64,000 nucleotides of DNA from Phoenix dactylifera (lineage: Eukaryota > Streptophyta > Magnoliopsida > Arecales > Arecaceae), in the NCBI RefSeq assembly GCF_009389715.1, contig NC_052399.1, positions 21,259,045 to 21,323,044 of the forward strand, read 5' to 3'. The notes under the pieces were generated by a model, which worked only from the letters and a program-made list of their open reading frames with translations, ran no database searches and had not been told where the DNA came from. Shown piece after piece: positions 23,936 through 35,541 of the stretch; positions within the stretch are counted from its first letter, which is position 1; the number at the start of each line of letters is the position of its first letter. The position numbers and the translations under genes were made by a program.

Positions 23936-26332
23936 AGGACGAGTGATGGGGAGCGCGCAAAGGAGCCACCGCAGCTCAAGTTCTCAAATCCCTAATTTCT
24001 CCCCCACCAAATCCCTAATCTCTGGCCTCCAACCCTCAAATCCAACCCCTTTATGTGCTTCCAATCTAATTTTCCTCTCTGAGATCTCTTAATTCATGCC
24101 AATCTCACTGTTTGCCTGGGTGATTAATCCCCTAACTTGCAATGATCCAACTCAAATGGCTAAACAAAGGGCCATCTACTAATCTCTTGAGATAAACTTA
24201 ACTCGAGGTCTTCACAACAAAAGAGATGAATTTTATTATGTATGTATGTGTGTATTTATCTATATATATATATCTATAATATTAAAAAAATATTGAACGT
24301 AATTTGCAAAAAGTCCTATTATATAGAAGAGGATTGGAGGACTAATCCGGAGGACAAGAAAAGGATGCTTGCCTAGCTATTCAGGACTTTCATGCCTGCC
24401 TTTGATGGTATGTCCTCTCTAGGGAATGGGATAGAGCACTGGCTTTGGATTAATTTTGGTATCATCTTTGTGGACGGGTTTAAAAGAAACATATATTCCT
24501 ACCACCATGCAGGTTAGCTCCTTTTCCTGTGGCAACGTGACACAGTGACGTTCGCTCAGCAGGAGATGGACTTTGAGTCTAGTGGGCCAAACACAAATTA
24601 TGGTCCAAATTTATATCAACCCAAAAAAACTATGGACTCGATTTGGTTCGCAAGAAAAAGAAGGAAAAAAAAAAGTATGGTTAACATAGAAATAAAGAAA
24701 TATATCATGGAAGAGAGATAGAAAAGTAGTTTTTTTTATAGGATTAAGATTCTCACATTTCATTAAAAAAAAAAATCCATGTGAGATATGCAAAAGTTCC
24801 ATTCCCATCAACTAAAAATTAGGATATTTTTTTTTCCAAAAATGTACTTAAGCTTTTTGATAGATCTCTTCCTTTATTAAGAAAATAATAGGTATTTTAT
24901 ATAATTTTCTTAGAAAAATATAAGCTTAACCTAAACCATCCTAGAATATGTTACTTTTTCATGATTAACCAAATATACAAAAATCACTTCTGTTAGTATC
25001 ATATATTCAAAAAAAATATTTTAGCGGGGAAATTTTTCTCACGAACGAAATGAGTCCTACATGTTGCTGCAGTCTCCCGGTAAATTCCAGTCCAAATTTA
25101 CAATGTTTTTATAGAATCAATTAAAATGACTTGCAAACTCAAATTAGAATTAAAAAAAAAAAATCACTCATCTAATGCGGACAGCATGCTGAATTCACAA
25201 AGTTCCCCCTTGCTTCTACGAATGTGTTTTCAATCTAATTAAGGGCCTGTTTGATATGGTGTAGCTGGAATGATGGGGTGCTCACATCGCTGAAGCCTTC
25301 CGAGTACCCAAGCAGAAGTTACATCCGGCCATTTCTTTGTAAATTGGGACATGCGGGGGCACTCGCTCTTCAACAAAAGCAAGTGTTTTGCTAGGTGAGT
25401 ATTAAATGTGCTCATGTAGTAGCTCATGAACATAATCAAAAGAGCATACTTAAGTTCATGCGATTTCACCAGAAGCAAGTGTTTTGCTAGATGAATGATC
25501 TGTTTCCCCCAGGTTGAAGGTTACTTCATGGATGATCAACTCATCATATATATATAGTAGAAGAGATAATACCCCTAATTTTCTTCTCTTCCACAAACTT
25601 AGGTTAGTTGTGAGGTTTCCTTTCATCTTGCGTTAAATAGACTTGAGGTGAAATCGCAAACGAACAAGTTTCCCTAAGTTCAGAGATGTAACAGCAAAAC
25701 ATGAATCCGGCCCAGCACAAGGCATAGTCCAAATGGCTGGAGCCCTGTAGATCTGTCACCAGACAAACCATCAAGCTCTATGATTCCACAAGGCAATAGA
25801 CGTAGTTCACCGTTAAGTTTGTCAGATTTGAATCCAAATTGGATTGAAGAAAAAGTTTTAATGCTTGTCAAAGCCATTCCAAACTCTTAACAAAAAGATT
25901 TGATGATTCTATACGGCATTAGTAGGTTCATGAATGCGACCCAAGCTCCCAGCAGCCTCAGCCCTTCAGGCTACTATAACTAAGATATGATTCTTTTGGA
26001 ATAAGAATTCCTCACCCAAACATTTCAGAAGAATTTCATTGCTTTTGACAAATATCACAAAAGAAGAAAAAAAATCCTATATGTAATGCTTATATAGAAA
26101 TCAACACCACTTCGAGCTGATCAAACAATACAAGCAAAACTAACTAGTGCAAGCACAACCCTGGCATTACACGTAACACTACTAGTACATGTCTCTCTTT
26201 ATCCCTTTCTATAGTTTAAAAATATTAAATAGAACTTTCAATCATATATCAACAGCAAACTGTAGCAACAGACTGGAAAACACAACCCATCTTCACATTC
26301 AGCAATAAAAATTCGAATCTGAAGTTACTGAC
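23936..26332. other. Intergenic DNA downstream of the basic-protein gene, no gene recognised
   Basis: A GC-richer patch at 23940-24090 has a 47-codon + strand frame (start about 23946) without continuation or known family. The rest is AT-rich. A 24-base word with AAGCAAGTGTTTTGCTAG-TGA occurs twice (about 25377 and 25473). The 3' UTR of the minus-strand gene ending at 26333 must lie at the right edge. Confidence 0.45.
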
Positions 26333-29300
26333 TCAGTTTGTTTGAGTTTCCTCAATCCTCGCTCCATCTATTAGCTGAATATTCTACAATAACACAGAAA
26401 AAAAAAAGATATAGTAAGGGGAAAAAATCAAAGGGCATATTGAGGACAATGGTTATCTTAGCGATAATGGAAGCAACATTATAATGTAATATGCCACATA
26501 AACAAAACAGAGCTATCCGTTGAGTCAAAACTAATGAGCATACCATGTTCTCCTTGTCTTCAAAAGATGTCTCCTCAATAGGAAAAGGATCAGCTGAATC
26601 AACTAAAATAAAAACCAATCATTTAAAATATTAGCATATTAGAATGCTAAACAATACAGTAATTAGAGAGAAACATGCTCAGGAGCGAAAGGAATTTCAC
26701 ACAATAACCATTAATAAGAAGGCCCATCATGTTGCCATCCGATAGATTTCATGATTAGATATTATCCTACACATGCAACTCATATGAAAAACATGTTCCG
26801 TTAGAAATCAACAGCAAAACCTCTGCAGCAGGCCGAGAAGATCTTTTTTTGTAATTCTTAGTAATCCAAGGAGACCGGATATGCTAAAAGACATGCCAGC
26901 CACATGATGACTCTTATTAAGAAAATGTGATGATCCAAATTTCTTAGTAGTTACCTGATTCGGGCATTATTGACTTCTTTGGTGAGCTCTTGATCTTCCC
27001 CTTTCCCCTGTTAGATTCCGTCTTTCTTGGCTGCCGAGATTTTTTCTGCGCATTACTACCATTAGTATCTTCCACAGACAAAGCAGACACTGGGCTCTCA
27101 TTGCAGGATCCCTTGTTCTTAGATGCTGGTTTTCTCTTCTGAACGTTCTCTCGCTTATTTGATTCTGCAACTGCCACAGTGTTTGAATTCAGTGACTTTG
27201 TTTTCAGATTCCCACTTTTGGAGGCAGCGGAGAAGCTGCGAGGACCTTTGTCTGAAATCTGGTTTCCCTCTGCAGCTAACTGAGAACAACTCTCAGAAAC
27301 CTTCAACTGTTCAAGATCTTCGACAATGTTGTACATCTTGAGTAAATCCTTTGCAGGCTCTCCTAGCTCTGCTACAAGGTTGTGTCTGCATGCATATGAT
27401 TTGAGCTCATCTCGCACTCGATCCAAAGGCTGTAGATTTGATTAAAAAATAGAACTAAAATTAATAAAATGATATATAACTAAAGAAGAGAGAAAAATGG
27501 GCATCCCTCTACAAATAACTTTGTGGGTTTTGTATTGTAAATGTAGACTCTGATCATCAATGCCTGGAAATCAGGGCCTTGCAAAGTATATATCCATGCT
27601 TATATAAATTACTTTACATAGAGAAGCAGAGTTCTGCTTGAAAAAGTTGTTTACGTAATTTCAATAAATAAACAAAAAGGAAAGATAGGAAGAAGAGACC
27701 ATTATGTAAATTTAAAACACAGTCAACAAGCACGAAATGCCGAGCATAAATACCTCACATCCTGACTCCATTGCAAGCTTGAAGAAACCAAGTGAGATTG
27801 AGTGCTTTGAAGCAGACTCTGACAGTTTGATCTGTGCCAACCAATAAGAGACTGAAGATATCATGCTGAACTTTCGCCTGGTCATAGACTTTGATACATC
27901 AGAGACGGGAGTATCACTTTTCCCTGGGGTGTTTGATCTCTTCATTCGGGTCTCTGATATTGGAGTTATACTTCCAAAAGGGGCCTGTCGAGGGCTGGCA
28001 GTAGGTTTGGTAGGTATGGAGAGCCTTCGTGGAGGTTTTGCTGATTTCTCTTTTCCAGAAATATCAAGAGCACTCACACTCTTGCTTACAACTGATGGAG
28101 GCCTTCCCCTGAATAATATATTGCAGAAGAAATGAATACTTGAATAGTTGGAAATGGTAATGGCAAAATCAGTCAGTACAGCATGGAAAAGCCAACATAT
28201 ATAGCACTTGCAGTATGTTTCTATTGGAAAATCTTGCATAAAATTGTACAAAGGTAGGACTCACAGGATAATATGAAACTTTCAAAAAGTCTAGGCATCA
28301 AATTTGAGACAAGATCACCACCAACAACTCAGATAGGCAAATTTAGCTCTAATTCATAACCCAAACATAACTTTATTAGCATTATGTTCATAAACAGACA
28401 ACTCAAAAGAAAGGTCCATACCAACAGACTAAACATATACTGCATTATAACCACAAAACTATTATAACAGCAGTAAAACTTATGATGAAATGAAAACACT
28501 CACAAAAACAACTGTGTGCAAGAAAGAACTGTATTAGATAAGTTCGACCTTAAAGTGAACCAATTTTATCATTGTTGTCATTGGCATCTAGCACATTTAG
28601 TCTTCAAGGGTTCCTTCCATAAAGTAGCTCGATCAGAAGCATAGTTTTGGCTGGCTCATACGGTTTCCCGTCTTGTGTGAGCATGTGTGTGTGTGCGTGC
28701 GTGCATTCAAGGAGTGGTGTGGGGAGGGGGAGAGAAGAAAGTTCTACATGCTGGAATCAGATATATACCGATTTTTTATGTGCTTTAACAATCAGAACTA
28801 TTATTTGCTAGAACAAAAAAAAACAACCTGATTCCAGCTAGAGAATCCAGACAGTGCTTCATTATTGGAACGATGATAGAATTCCACTATTGACACAATT
28901 AAACTAGATATAAGTTTATCAAGAACCATGTTAGTTTTCAGAGATTAGTAAGTCAAATAGTTGGTTATTGTCATAAGGAAGTAAAATATGACTACAATAC
29001 AATGATACATGATCATAAATGTAATTTGCCGGTGACATATTCCAGTGACCATCCATCTAAATTGCTGGTGTAATGTTTCATATTTTTCATAGTTTCACCA
29101 AATGCAGCCCAGAGAATAATATATGTTTTTTTTACACATGTTACAATGTATACAAAATACAGCAGGCCATTAAATCAACACTAGTAAGAAATCAAATTGA
29201 TGCAATCATACAGCAACATATCTGATCAAAGCATTGTTTGTTCCAACCGAAAAACAAACACTAGATTGCATGTGACTCACACACCTGCCCTTTCATCCAT

Positions 29301-31062
29301 CTTCTTTCACATGAAAGTTTAACTACCAATGCTATTTCACTCCCTTTTTGCATGTCATTCGTGCGTCTAATGTACAAAAGCCTTTTGTAACTTGATATTC
29401 CCATTATTTTAGAGATCATGATCCTTGGGATCCTACATAATGTTCTCTGAGACTCCTAGGCAAATGGACTGCCTCATCCAAATTGTACTAACTGTAAATC
29501 TTGATATTTGTACTGACAATTTAAGTTTACTATGAACCTATATAATAATTATTGTACTAATCATTTTCAACTTGAAGAAAGAAAGAGAGGTATGGATGCA
29601 GTTAATAATTGTTCAAGCACCTTTAGATCTCTCATGTTTCACTCCCCTTTAAAAATTTAAATATATTTGATTTGGTATAGTTGTAATTATAGTAAAAGTA
29701 TGTCTCATTTGCACTTATATATTTCTATACTTCCTAATTAAATTATACAATCCCTAATTTGTAATTGTTATCTTTGCTTTTTATAATAGTGGTATCTTGT
29801 TATAAATAAATATCAATTCAGTAGCATTCTATCAATGTTGGAAAGCATTCCATAACATATATTTTTAAAGGTAACATTCTCACCATAAAGGAGCCTGAAC
29901 AAATGTGTCCCCTTCATATACTTCAATTCAAGAAAAACAACTCTTTCATGGAGTAAAGAAATGCCACTTTGTTCTATTGATTAAATCCCTTCAACTTCAA
30001 CTGCGCTTTCCGAGATGTGTGCATCAATCACAACCTAATGTATAGAGTTAATACATTAAGCAACACACAAATATTTGGCAACACTGTATTTCTGTTCAAG
30101 TTTGCTGACCAATCAAAAGGCAGCAATCTGACATAACAGGAATCAATCACTCCATTCGGCAATTATAGTAAATCTTAGGGACCAGGCTTGAATCAAGAGT
30201 CCATAGGATTCAAGAGACACAAAGTTTTCCACATACAAGGTAATATCTAATAAATATTAGATTACGTCAATATTTTAGATAATACAATAATGCTTACACT
30301 ACCAATACTGAAATAATCCAGATAAACTGCTTAATCTTGCAAATTATTATTTTGTTGTGAAAGCAGAATGTCCCTGTAAAGGAATTCTCATTGAACAAAC
30401 CTGAATAGCTTTTTCTTTGGGGAAAAAACTCAAACAACTTGTGATGCAGTTAATATTGGGTTTCCGGTATCCTCTGGTACAAATCCCATATTCCCATCCG
30501 TCAATTGAAACCATGCTTGTTCCCAAAATGGCCGCACTGACAAAATTCAATTCCAAAATCGCCCCGATAACTATATAAGCAGTGAAAACTATCGATCCCA
30601 TGACTTGCGGCCTCATTTCTTCTTCAAGTTAGGGGGAAAAAAAGAATCCAAAGACCCTAATTCATTTACGGCAACATAAACCGAAACATGGAATTAAAAC
30701 GAAACGAGGAAGATTAACAAACACCCACCATCTATCTACATCCAGAGACAGAAATTAATCGTAACAACAAAATGCTGATTTAGAACCCGGGGGAAAATAA
30801 AAGGAAGGGAAAAAAAACCTCTTTGAGGTGGAATTTGATGAATCCGCGATCGCCGGATTCCCCTCCTTCGGCCTGGCAGCAGATCGCAGCGGGTACCGTA
30901 ACTTCGATGCTCTCAGCGAAGTTGCTAGAATTAAGCAAATTATGTGGGAAGTAAATCAAAAAAATAGAGAGTAAAAGAGTGAAAGAAGGAAGAGATGCAG
31001 AGAAAGAAACAGTGGGCAAGCGTAGGAAGATTACCAGGGCCCGCGGAGTCGTCCTTCTCCAT
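26333..31062 (-). CDS. Plant-specific basic, Ser/Lys-rich protein of unknown function
   Basis: Minus-strand exons are 31062-31035, 30924-30819, 28108-27754, 27429-26955, 26602-26544 and 26383-26333. The phases join into about 357 aa, starting MEKDDSAGPATSLRASKLRY and ending in GARIEETQTN. The N-terminal third is basic and Pro/Ser-rich (SAKPPRRLSIPTKP near residue 70). A predicted helical block follows at about residues 120-205 (RRKFSMISSVSYWLAQIKL through ELGEPAKDLLKMYNIVEDL), spanning exons 3 and 4. A second highly charged tail (residues 280-318) has several Lys/Arg clusters that could be nuclear signals. I recall similar uncharacterised plant proteins but no firm name or function. The last exon has two in-phase acceptors nine bases apart (start 26383 or 26374), so two products differing by three residues are possible. 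Intron 2 is 2.7 kb. Confidence 0.82.
28109..30818 (-). other. Intron 2 of the basic-protein gene, 2.7 kb
   Basis: AT-rich intron with a short GT/GC repeat at 28678-28703 and no recognisable coding or mobile-element domain. The 89-residue frame at 30347-30616 has no family resemblance or splice support. Confidence 0.55.
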
Positions 31063-31110
31063 CTTCCCTCTTCTCTCTCGCTCTCTCTCTCTCTCTTCTC
31101 GAATGCGGTG
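31063..31110 (-). promoter_or_regulatory. (GA)n tract in the 5' leader of the basic-protein gene
   Basis: On the coding (minus) strand, a GA-rich run at about 31071-31098 lies just upstream of the ATG at 31062. GA-rich leaders and GAGA-type promoter elements are frequent in plants. No TATA box was recognised upstream, which would fit a TATA-less constitutive promoter, but this is inference. Confidence 0.35.
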
Positions 31111-31840
31111 GAGTTAATGCGTTGTGTCGGTTGCTAATTTTCGCTGTGATATAAAGAGAGGGGGAGGGAGCTTTGCTTGGGACCCACCGCTCGATTCAAA
31201 TTGTTGTTTGGGCGGGAAAAGGCTGCCTGTAATCGGGAATTCAGAAAAAACGGTGAAGATAACGCTCCATGTTGCCGTTAACGGTCGGGATGGCAGCGCG
31301 CACAGTGGGACCCACACTTACGAGAAATGTAAAAGTTTTCGGCAGGTATAACCGCACCCACAGTGGCGCCCAGCGCGACCGTGCTCTCCCACCGAGTCGC
31401 GGGTCCCACGTTGTTTGTTGGCGAGGTGCAGAAGTTGGTAAATGTTTTGTTTTCTTGTTTTAAGATTTCGAAATTTGAAACGCATGGGAGTGGCGGGTGG
31501 GTCCAGGCAGAGAGGCGGACCCGTGGAGTTTTCTTTTCGTTGTTTTGTTTGGGAACGGAGAATTTCTTTTTATCCGTTTTATTTTGAGCTGCGCCAAGAA
31601 CCGTGCCGGTGTGAAACGGAAACGGTTGACGGAGGGTAACCGTACCTCCCCTCAGCCCTCCTCCAAAACCACCGCCGCCCTCCCTTCCAATAGCCTACCT
31701 CAGATTTGCCCGCACCCTCCCCTACTGCCCCGTCGCCTAGGTCTAACATACGATATGCTAAATAAATCTAATAGTACACGGGCGTGAAAGACCATATGGG
31801 TTTCCGGGCGAAAGATGACCTGAAACCTTGACCATAGCAA

Positions 31841-32151
31841 GATGACTCAACTACGATGATCGGCTGGGTCCAGAGATATACAAACGGTATATATGGGTGT
31901 CACCCCCTGTTTTCAGATATCCGGACTATAGTTAGTATTGACGTGGTTGTCCAGGCTAGACGTGTACACAAAGAGGCTAACAGGACTGCGGACTGGGTAG
32001 TCTCATATGTGGTCAATCACTCTAGAGGTGCCTCATGGGTCGGAGAGAGAAAGCTGTCTAAAGAACTTCAAGAGAGACTGTATTTTCATCTTTTTGCATG
32101 TGTTCGTACTAGAAATGTATAAATTATCCGTTCTAGCAAAAAAAAAAAAAA
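31841..32151 (+). mobile_element. 5'-truncated LINE 3' end with RNase H fragment
   Basis: The frame from 31841 reads a LINE-type RNase H tail with D-D-S-T near the start, then G-W-V-Q-R, H-P-L-F-S-D-I-R and V-H-K-E-A-N-R-T-A-D-W-V-V-S-Y. It runs to a stop at 32120 and a poly(A) of 14 bases at 32138-32151. It is homologous to the RNase H copies near 23.6 and 35.3 kb but keeps the A-D-W motif intact. The 5' border is unclear and no target-site duplication was found. Confidence 0.75.
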
Positions 32152-32529
32152 TATGAATTATGGCATGCAAGAGAGGAGTGGCACAATTCGTGAGCAAGAC
32201 GGAGCCCAAAACATTTTCTCTCTTGAAATTAATCAAAACATGGGTCATTGAATCAATCTTGTCAATCACACCAATCTTCGCATGCCACATGACATGTAAC
32301 ATGCCGTGCATATTTTTTTGGCCAATATTGAGCCTAGCAGCATTACTCTTCCAAGCCATATCGTAGATGTTTGGTCATGAAAAATAGCTATGTGTTTCAA
32401 CAGGAGGGATCCATTGTATCCCTCTATGAAATGAATTATTAGCAAGGGACACATCCACGATTCAAAGTAATACCTGTTATAACGTATTGAACACTTCTTT
32501 GCTGGCTATGGAGAAGACAAATTTTGTTT

Positions 32530-34034
32530 GCTTATCATAGGTGGGTTAAGCTTTCAATGCACTGGAGGCCAACAAGGAGATGCTCGAGTATGTGGCGAGA
32601 TATTGTAAATGCACTACCGGCTTTCTGGAACAGAATCCAATTCAAGTAGAGCCAACCCTTCTTCGGATGCTAGGACTCAATTCTCCCAACTATCAGCTCT
32701 ACTTGCTTATGCATACCCAACACGGGGAAGACCAGATTTTATGGAAGCCAAAGGATAATGGAATTCTCTCCACTGCTTCCTTGTATGATTTCTTAAAAAA
32801 CTAGAGGGGTTAAATGCAGGTTTGCAAAGTCTCTCCTTATACCTTTGAAGATCAAAAGCTACTTGTGGTTGTGTTGGAAGAAAAAACTCAATACATGAGA
32901 GATTATTGGAAGAAAATTGGGGAGTAATCTAGGTGGATGTGCCCTATGAAACCAATCACCAGAAACAGTGGATCATCTTTTCTCCCATGTTATTTCTTCT
33001 CCACCATTTGGATGGCCATTTGCTCAGCATTGAGAGTCCTACACCCTCAATCCTCTTTTCAGTTCCTTTGCTTTGATTGGGTTCAAAGAAACTTCCATAG
33101 GTCAGCCCACCCCATCATTCTGATGTTGTTAGCTGCCATGGCATGGACATGTTGGAAGGAATGAAATACCAGGCTTTTCCTCATTAAGTGCTCTTCCATT
33201 ATCTCAGTTGCAGCAAAAGGACTGCACACTTTCAATGATTGGTCCTGGTTGTGCAACTTCAAAGAGCTTGCTGAATTCGGGGGCATTTGGTCTAAAGTCG
33301 AGGATATTTGCAGATCGCTTTCGGAAGATTGAACATCTTTGTAGACGCAAAACTCTGTTGCAATTCACCTCCTAGAATATAAAAATCTCCACTGCAGCTT
33401 CGGAGTTCCCTCGCTGCTTGCTGCTATCGCAGGGGTGTGCTGGAAAGAAAGAAATCCATAAGCTTCTTCCTGAATTTGTCATGATTTGGGACCAAATGTA
33501 TTTTTTCAGTAAGCATTCTGGTTGGAAGCCTGTCTCTATGATGTTACCATCCTACTGATCCTTCTTCTGTATTGCTGCTACACACTGGGATGCTCACTTT
33601 TGGACCCATGAAAATCTCTATTTCTGCAAGACTTTTCCTTTTGTTCCACAATTCTCCATGATTCTCTTCTGTTTTTCAGAGCATTGGTTCCCTTTCTAGA
33701 GAACAATTGAAGACAGCACAAATGTTGGAGCCCCAGCCTCTCTCTTTCTACTTTGGAGGAATTTGGTCCGGAGCAGAGAAATCTCAACTAGCTAAACTTT
33801 CCATGCTGCAGTTATCCAAAATGATTTTTTTTTCTTAGGAGCACATTTGTCTATTTTTTGGGGCTTGGTTTCTGTTTCCTCACTCTCCTCTTATGTTCTG
33901 AACACAGTCAATTGCTAATTGCTCATTCATAAGAGCAGAGACCATCTAGTGTAAATTCTACCTTTTTTTTTCCTCTTTACAATAATTTTCAGGGCGGCCT
34001 TTTCAGCCTCCTTTATCCTCAAAAAAAAAAAAAA
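32530..34034 (+). mobile_element. 5'-truncated LINE with reverse-transcriptase zinc-binding (zf-RVT) region
   Basis: Frames in this stretch, broken by frameshifts, read the end of a plant LINE second ORF. A segment I-L-W-K-P-K-D-N-G with S-L-Y-D-F-L-K lies near 32740-32800. A K-S-Y-L-W-L-C-W-K-K-K-L-N-T segment follows (about 32848-32895), then a C-A-L-C-N-Q plus E-T-V-D-H-L-F zinc-binding pattern near 32940-32985, then I-L-M-L-L-A-A-M-A-W-T-C-W-K-E near 33117-33164. Coding ends near 33330. About 690 bases of 3' UTR lead to an A-run at 34021-34034. Unlike the other three copies it shows no RNase H after the zinc-binding part, so it belongs to a different LINE family. Confidence 0.75.
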
Positions 34035-35285
34035 TTCAAGCAAATGGTTGTCATCATAGCAGCTTGCAACAATCTAGGATAGGATCTATTATAGCAAAAT
34101 AATTGTATTGTTGAAAGTTTAGTCCCACCTTCATTGCTTTTTCATTGTGATGGATGATCTCAATCTAGACAGTGATATTTTTGGCTTTTAAGCTAGCTTG
34201 AAATTGCACTCAATCAGGTCCTCCTAAACTCTCATCCTGAGCAAGCTTTTTTCGGGTTTCAATTTCTTGATCTTGGTTTAAAAATGCTTGGATCAAACCT
34301 AAATTCTCTTTTGAGTTTAAACCTTTGAACCGATTAAACCTTACCACCTTGTATGGCTCTCTTATCTCAGCATGACAACAGAAATGCTAAGCTAATATTG
34401 GGGGGAAAGAAGAAGAACATCCAAGAATCATTTCTAGTCTACATTTGAGATAAAGGGTCAAAAACCTAGGTGGTGGTGGGGTCCCAATAGCACTAATTTT
34501 TGGGCCATTCTTGTTGGGTTGATATTGCTCGAAGCTCAATGTATGGTATTGTAGCCATTGACCTATTCTCGTCAATATTAAGGTCAACCTAGTTGCTATG
34601 AAATATATTTCAGCTAAGAGTGATGCAATATGTCGTCAGTATGATGGATTGTTTGGATTTTTTTTTTTTCATTTCTAAAATCGTCTAGTTAGAGGCGTAT
34701 CTTTCACATGAAAGAATAATTAACCTTTTCTCTCACAAAACCATCGTTGGATTATCAGCTACATACTTTGAGATCTATGCTGATGGATGAATGACGGACT
34801 TCGAAGTGCTTTGAGAAATGCGAGGTGGGTGATCCAATGGTGGTTTTGTGTGAAAAAAGGTTAATCGTTTCCTCTATCTTTGTCTCATTGCTCACCGTGC
34901 ATGCGAATGCGCACAAACTTGCACACGTATTATGTGGTATGATATCTCACGGTGAGATGGTTGTGTTTGAATTATTGCATTTTGTTGTACCTCAATGATA
35001 GGTAATAGTGATTAAATCAAGAAAACCAAATCTTAACAAAAACTATGAAAATTGGAAAATCGAGGCATGGATACACTAAATGAGGTGTAGATCTTTGTCT
35101 ATTTCATGATAGTGATAATACACAGTCATTAAACATAGTGAGTTTTGATATGGGCAAGATAAAGAATGTTGCCAATGCGTCCATGCCATTATGTTTTTGG
35201 GATTATGTATTCCAATGATAAGGTAATTCAAATGGTCATAAAATTATAAATATATAGATTTTCAGTACTTCAAAAAAATTTCTAA
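34035..35285. other. Intergenic DNA, no gene recognised
   Basis: AT-rich. A word similar to TTAACCTTTTCTCTCACAAAACCAT-G-TGGAT at 34721-34753 reappears in reverse complement near 34834-34866 (CCAATGGTGGTTTTGTGTGAAAAAAGGTTAA). That forms an imperfect inverted repeat with about 80 bases between the arms, possibly an old fold-back element. Nothing else was recognised. Confidence 0.45.
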
Positions 35286-35541
35286 CATCCGCTACTAGGC
35301 GACATCTGTTGGCTGGTGGCTGGTGAGGAGTGTACTGCCTTTCAGGCCGTACATATATACCGAAATGCGAATAGAACAGTTGATTGAGTCGCCTCATTTG
35401 CTGCCCAACACTTCAGGGAGATTCTTTGGACTCGTCATATATCTATTTTTCCACTACTGAGCCGTCTTCTTTTCTTTAACTTTGTTGGTTGTATTCATGT
35501 GAAATTAGTGTGAGCAGTGGGTGTTAAAAAAAAAAAAAAAA
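35286..35541 (+). mobile_element. 5'-truncated LINE 3' end with RNase H fragment
   Basis: The frame from 35286 reads H-P-L-L-G-D-I, then V-H-I-Y-R-N-A-N-R-T-V-D with a stop where Trp is expected, then V-A-S-F-A-A-Q-H-F. It closely matches the RNase H tail near 23.6 kb, including the following segment (E-I-L-W or E-I-I-W). A poly(A) of 16 bases lies at 35526-35541. This is the shortest of the three RNase H copies. Confidence 0.75.

Noticed and set aside
23946-24091. 47-codon frame with a Ser-rich start, like a transit peptide
   Set aside because: No downstream exon, promoter or family match; it directly follows a LINE poly(A) and may be chance.
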